A stretch of 64,000 nucleotides of DNA from Chryseolinea sp. H1M3-3 (GTDB lineage: Bacteria > Bacteroidota > Bacteroidia > Cytophagales > Cyclobacteriaceae): contig NZ_JARKMY010000009.1 in the NCBI RefSeq assembly GCF_029360725.1, positions 124,001-188,000 of the forward strand. Reading direction: 5' to 3'. Position numbers and translations under genes: made by a program. Numbering within the stretch: position 1 is the first letter of the stretch; each line of letters begins with the position of its first letter. A model generated the notes under the pieces. That model was not told where the DNA came from, ran no database searches, and saw only the letters and a list, made by a program, of their open reading frames with translations. Positions 54,464-63,754 of this stretch are shown one piece after another.

Positions 54464-56004
54464 ATGAAAGCAATACGAATCCTGCCTTTAATCGCTTTTG
54501 TTCTTATTAAGTTCTTGTTGCAGATTTTTTTGATAAGTCCCGAATATGATCTGCAGCGGGATGAGTATCTTCACCTTGACCAGGCGCACCATCCAGCCTG
54601 GGGGTATCTTTCAGTTCCACCTGTAACTTCCTGGATTTCTTACCTGATAATGCTATTGGGCAATGCTGTGATTTGGGTCAAATTCTTTCCGGCTTTGTTC
54701 GGTGCACTCACGATAGTCGTTGTGTGGAAGACCATTGAGGAGCTCGATGGAACAATATGGGCGCAGATTTTAGGGGCTACATGTATACTATTGTCATCGC
54801 TGTTGCGACTAAACACCTTGTATCAGCCTAACTCACTGGATGTGTTATGCTGGACTGCCCTGTACTTTGCGATTATTAAATATATCTCGACGGAGAAATC
54901 TAAATGGCTTTATTTTGGTTCGATTGTCTTTGCTATTGGATTCCTGAACAAATATAACATTGCATTTCTGGTGATCGGCCTTTTACCTGCTATTCTGCTG
55001 ACGGAACATAGAAATATCCTGACCCGGAAAGAGTTTTACCTTGCGCTAGCCCTGGCGTTGCTGTTGATTCTTCCTAATCTGATATGGCAATATCAAAATC
55101 ATTTCCCGGTTATTTATCATATGAAAGAACTTGCGGGAAGACATTTGGTGCACGTGGAGCGATCAGGATTTTTGAAGACTCAGTTGCTATTCTTCACCGG
55201 CTCATGGTTCGTCATCATCGCGGGGCTGGCTGCCTTATTAATGGTCAAAAAATTCAGACCGTATCGGCTTTTCTTTTGGTCTTTCTTTTTTACGCTTACT
55301 GTTTTCGTATATTTTAAGGCGAAACCTTATTACGCGATTGGCCTTTATCCGCTGTACATCGCTTTCGGATCGGCAGCAATGACAAATGCACTCAACGTGC
55401 GATGGCAGAAGATTGCACTACCGATTTTGGTTTTCATGCCTGTTCTTTTTTTTATTCCGATGTGGAAGTATGCATTCCCAAATAAAGGGCCTGTCGAAAT
55501 CGCCAAGGATGCAGAACAATATCGACGGCTCGGTTTACTTCGATGGGAAGACGGAAAAGATCATGCAATTCCTCAGGACTACGCTGATATGCTAGGATGG
55601 AAAGAGCTTGCAAAAAAAGTAGACGAAGCCTATATACGAATAGGTGACCCTCAAAAAACTTTGGTGCTTTGTGATAATTACGGTCAGGCAGGAGCGATCA
55701 ATTATTATACAACGAAAGGCATACGCGCAGTTTCAACCGAGGCGATTATTTATACTGGTTTGATTTTGACACGCCTTACACGCATCTCATTCGCGTAAAA
55801 GAACGTTCAGAACGGGCAGATGAATTGAAGGAAACAACTCCATTTTTTAAAACTGCGATTGCCGCTGATTCCGTCACAAATTCGTTTGCACGAGAATATG
55901 GAACAGTCATTTTTGTATTCACCGGGGCAAGAATTGATATTAACAAAAAAGTAAAGGACGAAGTAGAAGACTTACGTTCGAGCATGAAGCTCAGTACAGA
56001 ATAA
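54464..56004 (+). pseudogene. GT39-type glycosyltransferase, frameshifted near its C-terminus
   Basis: The first frame (54464-55798) encodes a polytopic membrane protein of the dolichyl-phosphate-mannose/ArnT-like family. It opens with a TM helix, then YDLQRDEYLHLDQAHHPAWG with the catalytic-type acidic residues and LGATCILLSSLLRLNTLYQP, and has about ten TM helices. Near 55731 the coding sense moves to the next frame, which continues as DYLYWFDFDTPYTH and runs to the stop at 56002-56004. Adding one T to the TTT at 55731-55733 would restore AVFNRGDYLYW and a protein of about 513 residues. It would transfer sugars from a lipid carrier at the membrane. Either a real disruption or a homopolymer sequencing error. 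Confidence 0.8.
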
Positions 56005-56156
56005 TACTGGTTGCGTGGTAGCTGTAAGGGTACAATGTTAGCGTGCCAGAAATAAGTGAATTCTTAGTTAAGATCACGTCAAGATAACCGCGCTCGGCAT
56101 AGCAACATCCCGACTTGCCATAACCCGGACATGCCGCGCCAATGAATTAAATGTTA

Positions 56157-57701
56157 CTACTTCTCAACAGTTAGAATTATACGCTGATATCGTGTCAGCG
56201 ACAAAACGCCATCATCTGTCCCTTCCAATACCAAATGAATTGTTTGCCCAACTTTAGCATCCGCAGGGACAACAACCTCAGCCGAAAGCGATGCAGAATT
56301 TGTGATTGTTACATCACCTGGATATGTACCTACTTTAAACTGCCACCATTTCACCGACACAGCATTGCCATCTGGATCGGAGACAACTCCTTTGAGTCCG
56401 ATCTTTTGTCCTGCGCGCGCAGTAATGTTAAGCGGTCCTTGAATGCTTACAGTAGGCTCATGGTTGGCATCTTCATAGCGTGGTGTGACCGACCATTTCA
56501 TGCGGGCTGCGAAATCACGTTGGGCTGCGGGCCAGAAATTTGGAAAAGGTGGGCCGGTTTCCTTTTGCGATGGATCAGGGAAACCCATACCCACACCAGG
56601 TGTAACTTGCTTTCCTCCCCACCCACCGTATGCGCCATCTTCATAGGCGCGCAATCCATTGTCGAGCATGTTCATGAAAGTAGGATTATCACCCTCTCCT
56701 AACCACGAGCCTTTTTCCTGAACAGGCATCCACACAACGTATCCCATCTTCTTCAATTCCTCATTCGTATAACCGGATAATCCAAAGTAGTCGAAAATAT
56801 CTCCTTTCACCATTTGCCTGCCATCGCCCCAAACACGATAATACGCGCCAAGAGGTCCCCGGCTGGTAACGTGTTCCGTCATCCACGCTGCGGTTGTGTA
56901 GATGACATTTTCGGGGGTAGCTCGTAACTGCGCACCATAACTATAATTAGGACCTTTGCCCATCTGCCGGTAATCAATTTCCGGCCAAATTGGTTTGATG
57001 TATGTCGCGTAGGTATCATCCTGGTCTCCGGATGGAAGCAGAATCACTTTGTTCAAAATCTTTTTGCGGATGGATGACCACTGTGGTGTTTTCTGATATT
57101 GATCCTGAATGGATTTGAGCGCACGGGCAATGGTGCTTTGTCCACCCCAGGCAGTGATGTACAAGGGTTCATTATTGTCATCGAGCATCAGCGACTTAAT
57201 TAAATCCGATCCTGGTGTATCCTTGGAGTAGTCGCCGTCAAACTCGATGTTCCCAAACCGGATTTTGGATTTCAGCTCTCCGGGGCTCGGATAATTCGGA
57301 TGGTGAACTTTCAGATTCTCATATACCTTTTCATAGTTCTCAACGACTTCGTGAATGAAGCGTTCATCTTTGGCCCACCGGTACGATTCGCATGGGCAGA
57401 GATTTAAACCGAAACGTGTATACTCACGACCTGGAACCGACAACTTTGTTCCCTTGCCATCACCGGTCCAATGAAACTGGCTGCTGGCATAGATCAGTCC
57501 CTCTACCTTGTAGTCCGTACTATAAAGCAAAAAGCGGATCAGTGAATTCGAATCATCTAGTTCGGGATCTGCAGTAATGATGATGCGAGGTTTGGTCTGT
57601 GCAAAGCTGGAAATAAAGCTTGAGCACAGAACGATTAAAATTACAAGTATGCCGGGGTTGCAAACATAGCGGCCCGACGATATTTTTTCTACTCTTCTCA
57701 T
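56157..57701 (-). CDS. Exported DUF1593 protein (nucleoside-hydrolase-like, Sde182 type)
   Basis: A 514-residue exported protein (signal in residues 18-35, ending SSFAQ). The N-terminal 300 residues match DUF1593, which has a nucleoside-hydrolase-like fold: RIIITADPELDDSNSLIRF gives the calcium-binding aspartates, and SQFHWTGDG, ITAWGGQSTIARAL and SYGAQLRATPE are family-like. The last 90 residues form an Ig-like C-terminal domain (DPDGNAVSVKWWQFKVGTY). The Sde182 reference is linked to cellulose/polysaccharide use in a marine degrader. Its substrate is unknown. It is transcribed alone, with 97 bases to the next minus-strand gene. Confidence 0.85.
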   Translation of the reverse strand: MRRVEKISSGRYVCNPGILVILIVLCSSFISSFAQTKPRIIITADPELDDSNSLIRFLLYSTDYKVEGLIYASSQFHWTGDGKGTKLSVPGREYTRFGLNLCPCESYRWAKDERFIHEVVENYEKVYENLKVHHPNYPSPGELKSKIRFGNIEFDGDYSKDTPGSDLIKSLMLDDNNEPLYITAWGGQSTIARALKSIQDQYQKTPQWSSIRKKILNKVILLPSGDQDDTYATYIKPIWPEIDYRQMGKGPNYSYGAQLRATPENVIYTTAAWMTEHVTSRGPLGAYYRVWGDGRQMVKGDIFDYFGLSGYTNEELKKMGYVVWMPVQEKGSWLGEGDNPTFMNMLDNGLRAYEDGAYGGWGGKQVTPGVGMGFPDPSQKETGPPFPNFWPAAQRDFAARMKWSVTPRYEDANHEPTVSIQGPLNITARAGQKIGLKGVVSDPDGNAVSVKWWQFKVGTYPGDVTITNSASLSAEVVVPADAKVGQTIHLVLEGTDDGVLSLTRYQRIILTVEK

Positions 57702-57798
57702 AGTTCATTGTTCGGTGTACAATTTACGCAATGACATCACATTTAGCGTTGCCCTTGTGGATGATTGTGTCTTACAGGACAATATGTACCAGCGTTCT

Positions 57799-59109
57799 TC
57801 AGAGATGACCGTTATCAATAATCTTCTTGTCCTCAGAAAACCCAGGATATTGGTTGACAAACACCGTCAAAGCGTGAGTGGCCATGTCCAACTCCCTGGA
57901 CGAATATGCCAATTGTCTGGTTATATACGGCATCTCACTATTATCGAAAAAACCTCTGTCTAATATATTCGTGAGTCCCATAATGCGGGCAAGCGGACCT
58001 TTTATTTCATGCGATGTACGAAAGGCTACTGACTCCAATGCGCTAACGGCTTTTCGATTTTTTTCTTCCAACACCTTCCGTTCCGAAATAGACAAACCCA
58101 AAATTAACAGGTAAGGCGACGCTTCATTTTGAGCTTTTACCGGCATCACCACCATGTCAACCCATAGGAATGATCCATGCTTCATCTTCCACTTCACCTC
58201 ACCTCGCCAGGTTCGATGAGAATGAACTGTTTCAAAAAAGGCGTCGATTTCACTTTGGCTATGGCCCGAATTCAGGATCAGAAAATTTTGACCAGCTAAC
58301 TCCTCAACAGCGTACCCTGTAGCTTCAACGAATGGTGCATTCATCTTTATAAAGTTACCCTGCCAGTCGGTGGTAGCAGAATAAAGATTAACGTTGATGG
58401 CATCCATATAAGCCTGTAGTTCAGCACTTTTTTGTTTCACCAGCAAATCCAGGTTCTCGGAAAAAGTAAGCAGCTCCTCGTTAGATGCTTTTAACGCTTG
58501 ATTTACGGACTTAATTTCCTGATTCGCAACGCTCAGGCTGTCTGCATATTTGTTTACCAATGCCCGAAACGCAAGGGATTGCGCCACCACACCGAATCCC
58601 GACAGAAACATGAGTGAGTTCTGAATGATGATATAAGGGACATTCGGATCAGGTACAAAAGGATGGGTGGCATCATACCATACATAGAAAGCGTAGCACG
58701 CAAAGGCAGACATAAAAGCTGTAAGAATGGAAACAAGCCGGTCAAAGACCATAACGGAGCAACAGCCCAACGCGATAAGCACATACTCCGTTCCTGTTCG
58801 CCTGTCCAGAAGGGCAAGTATCAAGATTAATCCTAGAAGACCATAGATAACCAGGAAGCCGGCAAGTTTGAGTCGTCCTCTTGAGTTAAGATAAAGAATG
58901 AGTGCCAAGACCGGTATAACGGATAAGCCTTGCAAGGCGCTATAGGAACCTAATGACGCAAAAGTAATTACGAAAAGGAGTGTTAGTACAATCGATATAA
59001 AAAGAAAGGCATTTAGTGCAAACAACCGCATCTGCTGTCCGTAATCCATCTTTGAATGATAGCCGATCCGAAGAAGTATATTCCAATAATTTGAAAACTG
59101 TGTTATCAT
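57799..59109 (-). CDS. Membrane PAS sensor with DHp domain but no ATPase domain
   Basis: A 436-residue protein with an N-terminal multi-TM domain (about residues 25-180, five or six helices), a coiled-coil (190-240), and a PAS domain (about 245-350: ATTDWQGNFIKMNAPFVEAT, then GEVKWKMKHGSFLWVDMVV). A DHp helix pair follows with the phospho-acceptor-like H367 in RTSHEIKGPLARI. The protein stops 69 residues later, without N, G1 or G2 boxes. Thus it has an H-box but no kinase ATPase. It could accept phosphate from another kinase or serve as a scaffold. Divergent from the sigma-factor gene. Confidence 0.85.
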   Translation of the reverse strand: MITQFSNYWNILLRIGYHSKMDYGQQMRLFALNAFLFISIVLTLLFVITFASLGSYSALQGLSVIPVLALILYLNSRGRLKLAGFLVIYGLLGLILILALLDRRTGTEYVLIALGCCSVMVFDRLVSILTAFMSAFACYAFYVWYDATHPFVPDPNVPYIIIQNSLMFLSGFGVVAQSLAFRALVNKYADSLSVANQEIKSVNQALKASNEELLTFSENLDLLVKQKSAELQAYMDAINVNLYSATTDWQGNFIKMNAPFVEATGYAVEELAGQNFLILNSGHSQSEIDAFFETVHSHRTWRGEVKWKMKHGSFLWVDMVVMPVKAQNEASPYLLILGLSISERKVLEEKNRKAVSALESVAFRTSHEIKGPLARIMGLTNILDRGFFDNSEMPYITRQLAYSSRELDMATHALTVFVNQYPGFSEDKKIIDNGHL

Positions 59110-59587
59110 TTTTGGATAGTCTTTTTATGTAAGTCAATACCCTTTCCTTCCAATCTATTTCAAACTGCACATCGTGATATATTCGGCAAAAAGCGCCGTG
59201 GACTAATATCGGAAAAAAGATGCGGATAAGAATGGCGGTAATTTAGAAGGCGGCATTGATTAAAAATAAAAATTAGCCTTGTTTATTCAGGCCCATGCGC
59301 GGCAGCGGTTCCAAAACGCATTGATTTTACAAAAATAGATGTTTCCATTTGCTGGTCTTAGACAAACACGCCTATCATAAGATTACCATTGGAGATGAGA
59401 TCGGCTGCACAAAACAGTCGGAGATGGCTGGAGAAAATACGTAACCAGCACGTTGTTGTCGCGGAGATCAACGATTTGCTTGTAGGTTTGGGCTCACTTG
59501 ATTCAGTTCATTGTTGTGGGGTTGTTGAGCGGACGCGTGATCGAAGCCCGCGTAAGGAAAAATAAATCTAATCCTGCGGGTGATTTC
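59110..59587. other. Intergenic stretch, no supported gene
   Basis: About 480 bases between the divergent PAS sensor and sigma-factor genes. I found no ORF with a recognisable product, no repeat in common with the other families and no RNA gene. It presumably holds the sensor promoter. Confidence 0.4.
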
Positions 59588-59617
59588 TTGATGTTGAAAG
59601 GAATAAACAGATATTTG
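59588..59617 (+). promoter_or_regulatory. Candidate promoter of the sigma-factor gene
   Basis: TTG at 59588-59590, 19 bases, then GATATTTG at 59610-59617, one mismatch from the Bacteroidota TAnnTTTG -7 element. Initiation would fall near 59624, almost at the ATG at 59626, which suggests a leaderless or very short-leader message. Confidence 0.35.
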
Positions 59618-59625
59618 TACTTCGT

Positions 59626-60174
59626 ATGATGGATGATGACCGAACGCTTAACGCGCTTCAAAGCCGTAACAATGCGGCTTACAAACTGCTATATACTTTT
59701 TACTATGCTGGTATCGAAAAGTTTGTAAAACAAAATAACGGAACTCCTGCCGATGCTGAAGACGTGTTCCAGGAAACCATTATGGTCTTATTAGAAAAAG
59801 TTCCGAAAAAAGATTTCGTACTTACTTCTTCCATAAGAACGTATATCACCGCGATAGCACATAACATCTGGCTGAAACGGTTGCGCGACACCAGGCGAGT
59901 AACCAGGTTTGAGTTGAAGTATGAGTTGGAAGACATGACATTGACCGAGTGGGAACAGAAAGAGGAAAAACTGGCGGAACGCAATTTGTTGCAGCGCATT
60001 TTTGAAAGGCTTACTCGGCACTGTGTTATTTTCCTGACGAAAACATTTTTAAGCGGTGCGTCGCGCGAACAACTCATGGAGGAAATGGGATATAAGAATT
60101 CCCACACGTTCGACAATCAAAAATACAAATGCCTGGAGCAGGCCAGGAAAAAAAGTTTTACGGAGGTTGGGTGA
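59626..60174 (+). CDS. ECF-type sigma-70 family RNA polymerase sigma factor
   Basis: A 182-residue protein with a region 2 core (KFVKQNNGTPADAEDVFQET and SIRTYITAIAHNIWLKRL) and a region 4 HTH (SREQLMEEMGYKNSHTFDNQ then KYKCLEQARK). It has two adjacent ATG codons at the start. No anti-sigma gene is adjacent, in contrast to many ECF operons. It would direct transcription of a stress or surface-polysaccharide regulon. The peroxiredoxin-like gene begins 49 bases downstream and may share the transcript, which hints at an oxidative-stress link by inference. Confidence 0.88.
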   Translation: MMDDDRTLNALQSRNNAAYKLLYTFYYAGIEKFVKQNNGTPADAEDVFQETIMVLLEKVPKKDFVLTSSIRTYITAIAHNIWLKRLRDTRRVTRFELKYELEDMTLTEWEQKEEKLAERNLLQRIFERLTRHCVIFLTKTFLSGASREQLMEEMGYKNSHTFDNQKYKCLEQARKKSFTEVG

Positions 60175-60223
60175 TTGATGATAGCGTACTGGTATTATAA
60201 CCAGCATTGTAACTATATCAGTC

Positions 60224-60757
60224 ATGAGATTAAACGTAAATCAATTTGCTCCTTCATTCAGTACTAAAGATGTCTTTGGAAATCAAACCGACCTGCAAAA
60301 GCTCAGAAACCACAAAATTTATCTGACCTTTGAAAGAAACGTTGGCTGCCCCGTATGCAACCTAAGGACACATGAGCTTTTGAAACACGCGAACTTTTTC
60401 AAGTCACGGGGGATAACTGTTCTGATGGTCTATGAATCTGGGGAAGAAATGATGAAAGCCTACCTCGGGGAAAATAACTATCCATTTCACTTTATAGCCG
60501 ATCCTCAAAACAAATTATATCATCTTTATGGAGTGGAGCGCTCAGTCTTGAAAGTAATTAATGGATTATTTAATGGCTTGCTCAGCAAAGTATTGGCGGG
60601 GAATAAGCTCTTTGCAAAACCAATGAGACAGGATGGTCACCTCGATAGGATACCGGCGGAGTTCGTGATCGACCCATATGGAAAGATCCTAGTAGCGCAC
60701 TACGGAAAATTCGTTGGCGATCATCTTCCACTAGATGTGTTAATGAAGTCATTTTGA
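60224..60757 (+). CDS. Peroxiredoxin-like (AhpC/TSA-fold) protein
   Basis: A 177-residue thioredoxin-fold protein. The active-site loop is ERNVGCPVCNLRTHELL with C42 and C45 in a CxxC arrangement, similar to peroxiredoxin-like family proteins related to AhpC/TSA. No signal peptide, so cytoplasmic. It probably reduces peroxides or an oxidised thiol partner. AEFVIDPYGKILVAHYGKFVGD in the last third supports the fold. It is downstream of the sigma-factor gene. Confidence 0.85.
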   Translation: MRLNVNQFAPSFSTKDVFGNQTDLQKLRNHKIYLTFERNVGCPVCNLRTHELLKHANFFKSRGITVLMVYESGEEMMKAYLGENNYPFHFIADPQNKLYHLYGVERSVLKVINGLFNGLLSKVLAGNKLFAKPMRQDGHLDRIPAEFVIDPYGKILVAHYGKFVGDHLPLDVLMKSF

Positions 60758-60789
60758 ACTTATCCGTAACTAATTTAATGCACATGCGC

Positions 60790-60990
60790 TGACTGCAACG
60801 CATCGGTTGTGCGCCAGCGAATGAGAAGATCGATATGGCGCCACCGGGCTACCAATACGTCGCCCACGGGGGCTATGCGCAATGTAAATTGCTATTTCCC
60901 AATGATACGCGGTGCACTTACCAATCAAAAAAATAATCCAACCAATCTTCAAATCCAGACAATTCTAGTTCAGACATTTGGCGTCAATGG
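60790..60990 (+). repeat. Degenerate upstream copy of the 284-bp repeat
   Basis: It contains GTTGTGCGCCAGCGAATGAG, AGAAGATCGAT, GGGGGCTATGCGCA and GTTCAGACATTTGGCG, all in the same order and orientation as in the tandem copies at 62879. Much of the rest is diverged. It lies in the 375-bp gap before the IPT lipoprotein gene. Confidence 0.7.
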
Positions 60991-61132
60991 ATCACCTCAC
61001 TAGCGGTATGACTTCATTTTAGGTAGCCTGACTGCTGTTTTATGTACTTCATCTTTCTATGTATGATATGCCACCAAAATGCACTCCATGCAGTGTCATT
61101 TTTATCGTTTTTTGAACTCATTAATTTTCGTT

Positions 61133-62833
61133 ATGAAGCATTTTAATACCTTCCGTTCGCTATCAATTATTTTGTTGGTGGCAAGCTTTTCGGTGATCAC
61201 ATTTTCTTGTGATGACGACAATGAAGTGATCGTACCAGTCATTAATAGTTTTACACCAGCCTCCGCATTGCCTGGTGTGAGTGTAACGATCTCGGGCAAT
61301 AATTTCAGCACCACCGCTACGAACAATCAGGTTGCATTCAATGGTGTCGTAGCAACAATATCAGCCGCGACAGCAACACAGCTCGTGGTAAGTGTTCCTG
61401 CAACGGCAACAACGGGAAAAATAACTGTCAAGGTCAATGGTCAGACAGCAACATCATCAACAGACTTTACTGTCTTGCAAACAAACCTTACAGGATTTGC
61501 GCCTGCATCTGGTACGGTCGGGACTACCGTGACCATTACCGGGACAAATTTTAGCACTATACTTTCTGAAAATGTTGTGAAGTTCAATGGGGTTGCGGCA
61601 GTGGTAACAAACGCCACCGCGACAACACTCGTAGTGACAGTTCCCGAAACAGCAACAACAGGCAAAATTTCGATTGGCGTGAGTGGTAAAGTCATCACTT
61701 CAGCCACCGATTTTACAATCTTAGAAACCACGGTCGCCACGTTTTCCCCTGCATCTGGCACGGTGGGAACCACGGTTACGATATCCGGTACAAATTTTAG
61801 CACGACGCCAGCAGAAAACATTGTGAAGTTCAATGGTGCAGAAGCCACGGTGACAAATGCGACCTCAACAGCATTGGTGGTGACAGTTCCGGAAACGGCA
61901 ACAAGCGGTAAAATCACGGTGACGCTGGGCGGCAAAACTGCTACATCTTCAACCGATTTCCCGGTCCTGGCAACTACAATTACGACTTTTACGCCCGCCT
62001 CTGGCACGCACGGAGCTACCGTGACCATTACAGGAACAAATTTCAGCACAACGCTTGCAGATAATATCGTAAAGATCAACGGTGTGTCAGCAACAGTCTC
62101 GGCAGCGACGGCAACGGAACTTACCATCACAGTCCCTGCAGATGCAACTACTGGAAAAATCACTGTCACCATCCATAGCAAGACAACAACGTCGGCCAGT
62201 AATTTTACTGTCCCTGCTCCTACGATAACCAATTACTCTCCAGGCATTGCTGCTGCCGGTATTTCAATCACGATAAACGGAACGAATTTTTCATCGACTA
62301 AATCTAATAACATTGTAAAATTCAATGGCGTTGAAGCGACCGTTACAGCAGCATCTTCCAATCAATTAACGGTGACAGTTCCGTCAGGCGCAACGACCGG
62401 ACTCATAACGGTAAAAGTCGGCACCAGCACTGCAACTAGTTCAGGTAACTTCAATATCTGCAGCGGTTCAGCAGAATTGGTGATCAGTGATGTTGCGATC
62501 GCCAACAGCAGTGGTGCCTCTAGTTACAACGTTTCATTTAAAGTAACCAACGTAGGTGCGGCAAATGCGAATCTGATAAAAATCGGTATGCAAAATTATG
62601 CATCGGCAGATAACGCCTATGGTGGCAGTGATGTTGCCGCCGGTGGTTATAGCCTTTCCGGACCAGTATTGGCGCCAGGGCAATCATATGATACCCCAAA
62701 TTTCTCGTGTGGCATCGTTGGGGGCAATACCACAAGCCATCCGTATCTCATCATAACGCTTTATGATTTTCCAGACGGTGATATACCGGAGTGTAATGTG
62801 GATAACAACATTGTAATCAACCCGTTTGATTAA
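61133..62833 (+). CDS. IPT/TIG-repeat lipoprotein with CARDB-like C-terminus
   Basis: A 566-residue protein. The ATG at 61133 begins a lipoprotein signal ending FSVITFSC (C26), followed by acidic residues DDDNE that favour surface display in Bacteroidota; the frame extending to 61079 only adds a non-signal leader. Five IPT/TIG domains of about 80 residues follow, each starting [FY][TSA]P with the GTTVTI[TS]GTNFS block and containing a VKFNGVxATV motif. The last 120 residues resemble a CARDB-type adhesion domain (YNVSFKVTNVGAANANLIKI). No catalytic motif. A surface adhesion or structural role is likely. Repeat elements of one family occur on both sides. Confidence 0.9.
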   Translation: MKHFNTFRSLSIILLVASFSVITFSCDDDNEVIVPVINSFTPASALPGVSVTISGNNFSTTATNNQVAFNGVVATISAATATQLVVSVPATATTGKITVKVNGQTATSSTDFTVLQTNLTGFAPASGTVGTTVTITGTNFSTILSENVVKFNGVAAVVTNATATTLVVTVPETATTGKISIGVSGKVITSATDFTILETTVATFSPASGTVGTTVTISGTNFSTTPAENIVKFNGAEATVTNATSTALVVTVPETATSGKITVTLGGKTATSSTDFPVLATTITTFTPASGTHGATVTITGTNFSTTLADNIVKINGVSATVSAATATELTITVPADATTGKITVTIHSKTTTSASNFTVPAPTITNYSPGIAAAGISITINGTNFSSTKSNNIVKFNGVEATVTAASSNQLTVTVPSGATTGLITVKVGTSTATSSGNFNICSGSAELVISDVAIANSSGASSYNVSFKVTNVGAANANLIKIGMQNYASADNAYGGSDVAAGGYSLSGPVLAPGQSYDTPNFSCGIVGGNTTSHPYLIITLYDFPDGDIPECNVDNNIVINPFD

Positions 62834-62878
62834 CGTTTAGCCGTGGCGTAACTTTTAAACCTAAAATTTTTGGGTGAG

Positions 62879-63730
62879 ACATTTACGCCCGATTGAAACG
62901 CACCTGTTGCGCGCCAGAGAATGAGAAGATCGATTTAGATTTTTCTGTGGCGCGCTACCACTGCACGAATCCTAACGCCGGGCTTCACCCGGCGCTATTG
63001 ATATGTCGCCCCGATGGGGCTATGCGCAGCCTTAATTTTATGGTGTGCCGATTGAACGAGGTGCAATAAATATAATATTCCCTCTGAATCGATTTAAATC
63101 ATTGAGCCTCAATCGCAAAACATAATCCTGTCAGTGTTCTAATCCAAGAAATCACAGTTCAGACATTTACGCCCAATCGAAATGAACCTGTTGCGCGCCA
63201 GAGAATGAGAAGATCGATTTAGATTTTTCTGTGGCGCGCTACCACTGCACGAATCCTAACGCCGGGCTTCACCCGGCGCTATTGATATGTCGCCCCGATG
63301 GGGCTATGCGCAGCCTTAATTTTATGGTGTGCCGATTGAACGAGGTGCAATAAATATAATATTCCCTCTGAATCGATTTAAATCATTGAGCCTCAATCGC
63401 AAAACATAATTCTAACAGTCTTCTAATCCAAGAAATCACAGTTCAGACATTTACGCCCGATCGAAATGAACCTGTTGCGCGCCAGAGAATGAGAAGATCG
63501 ATTTAGAGTTTTCCGTGGCGCGCTAACACTGCACGAATCCATATGCCGGGCTCCACCCCGCGCTATTGATATGTCGCCCCGATGGGGCTATGCGCAGCGT
63601 TAATTGCTCTGAATGCCGATTGAACGCTAGGTACGAACATGCAATAACACACATCTGAAAAGATCGCTGCTCATGGTGCTCAATTGCAAAAGATAGTACC
63701 TCAAATCTCTTAATCCTGTCAATCTCTTAA
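62879..63730 (+). repeat. Three 284-bp tandem repeats
   Basis: Copies start with ACATTTACGCCC at 62879, 63163 and 63447, giving an exact 284-bp period; the third copy is more diverged at its end. Each contains a 7-bp hairpin CGCCGGG-CTTCA-CCCGGCG (for example 62976-62994; weakened in copy 3), a second hairpin GCCCC-GAT-GGGGC (63008-63020), and complementary GCGCGCC/GGCGCGC words. A degenerate copy lies at 60790. No gene was seen within 62834-63754. Confidence 0.9.
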
Positions 63731-63754
63731 TCCACCAAAAATCCTGGTCCCCTT

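Noticed and set aside
61441-62232. 263-codon antisense frame within the IPT lipoprotein gene
   Set aside because: Valine/threonine-rich mirror of the IPT repeats; the sense strand has a lipoprotein signal and clear domains.
62879-63730. Regular repeats considered as a CRISPR array
   Set aside because: The units are 284 bp and nearly identical throughout, with no short repeat-spacer pattern and no cas genes.
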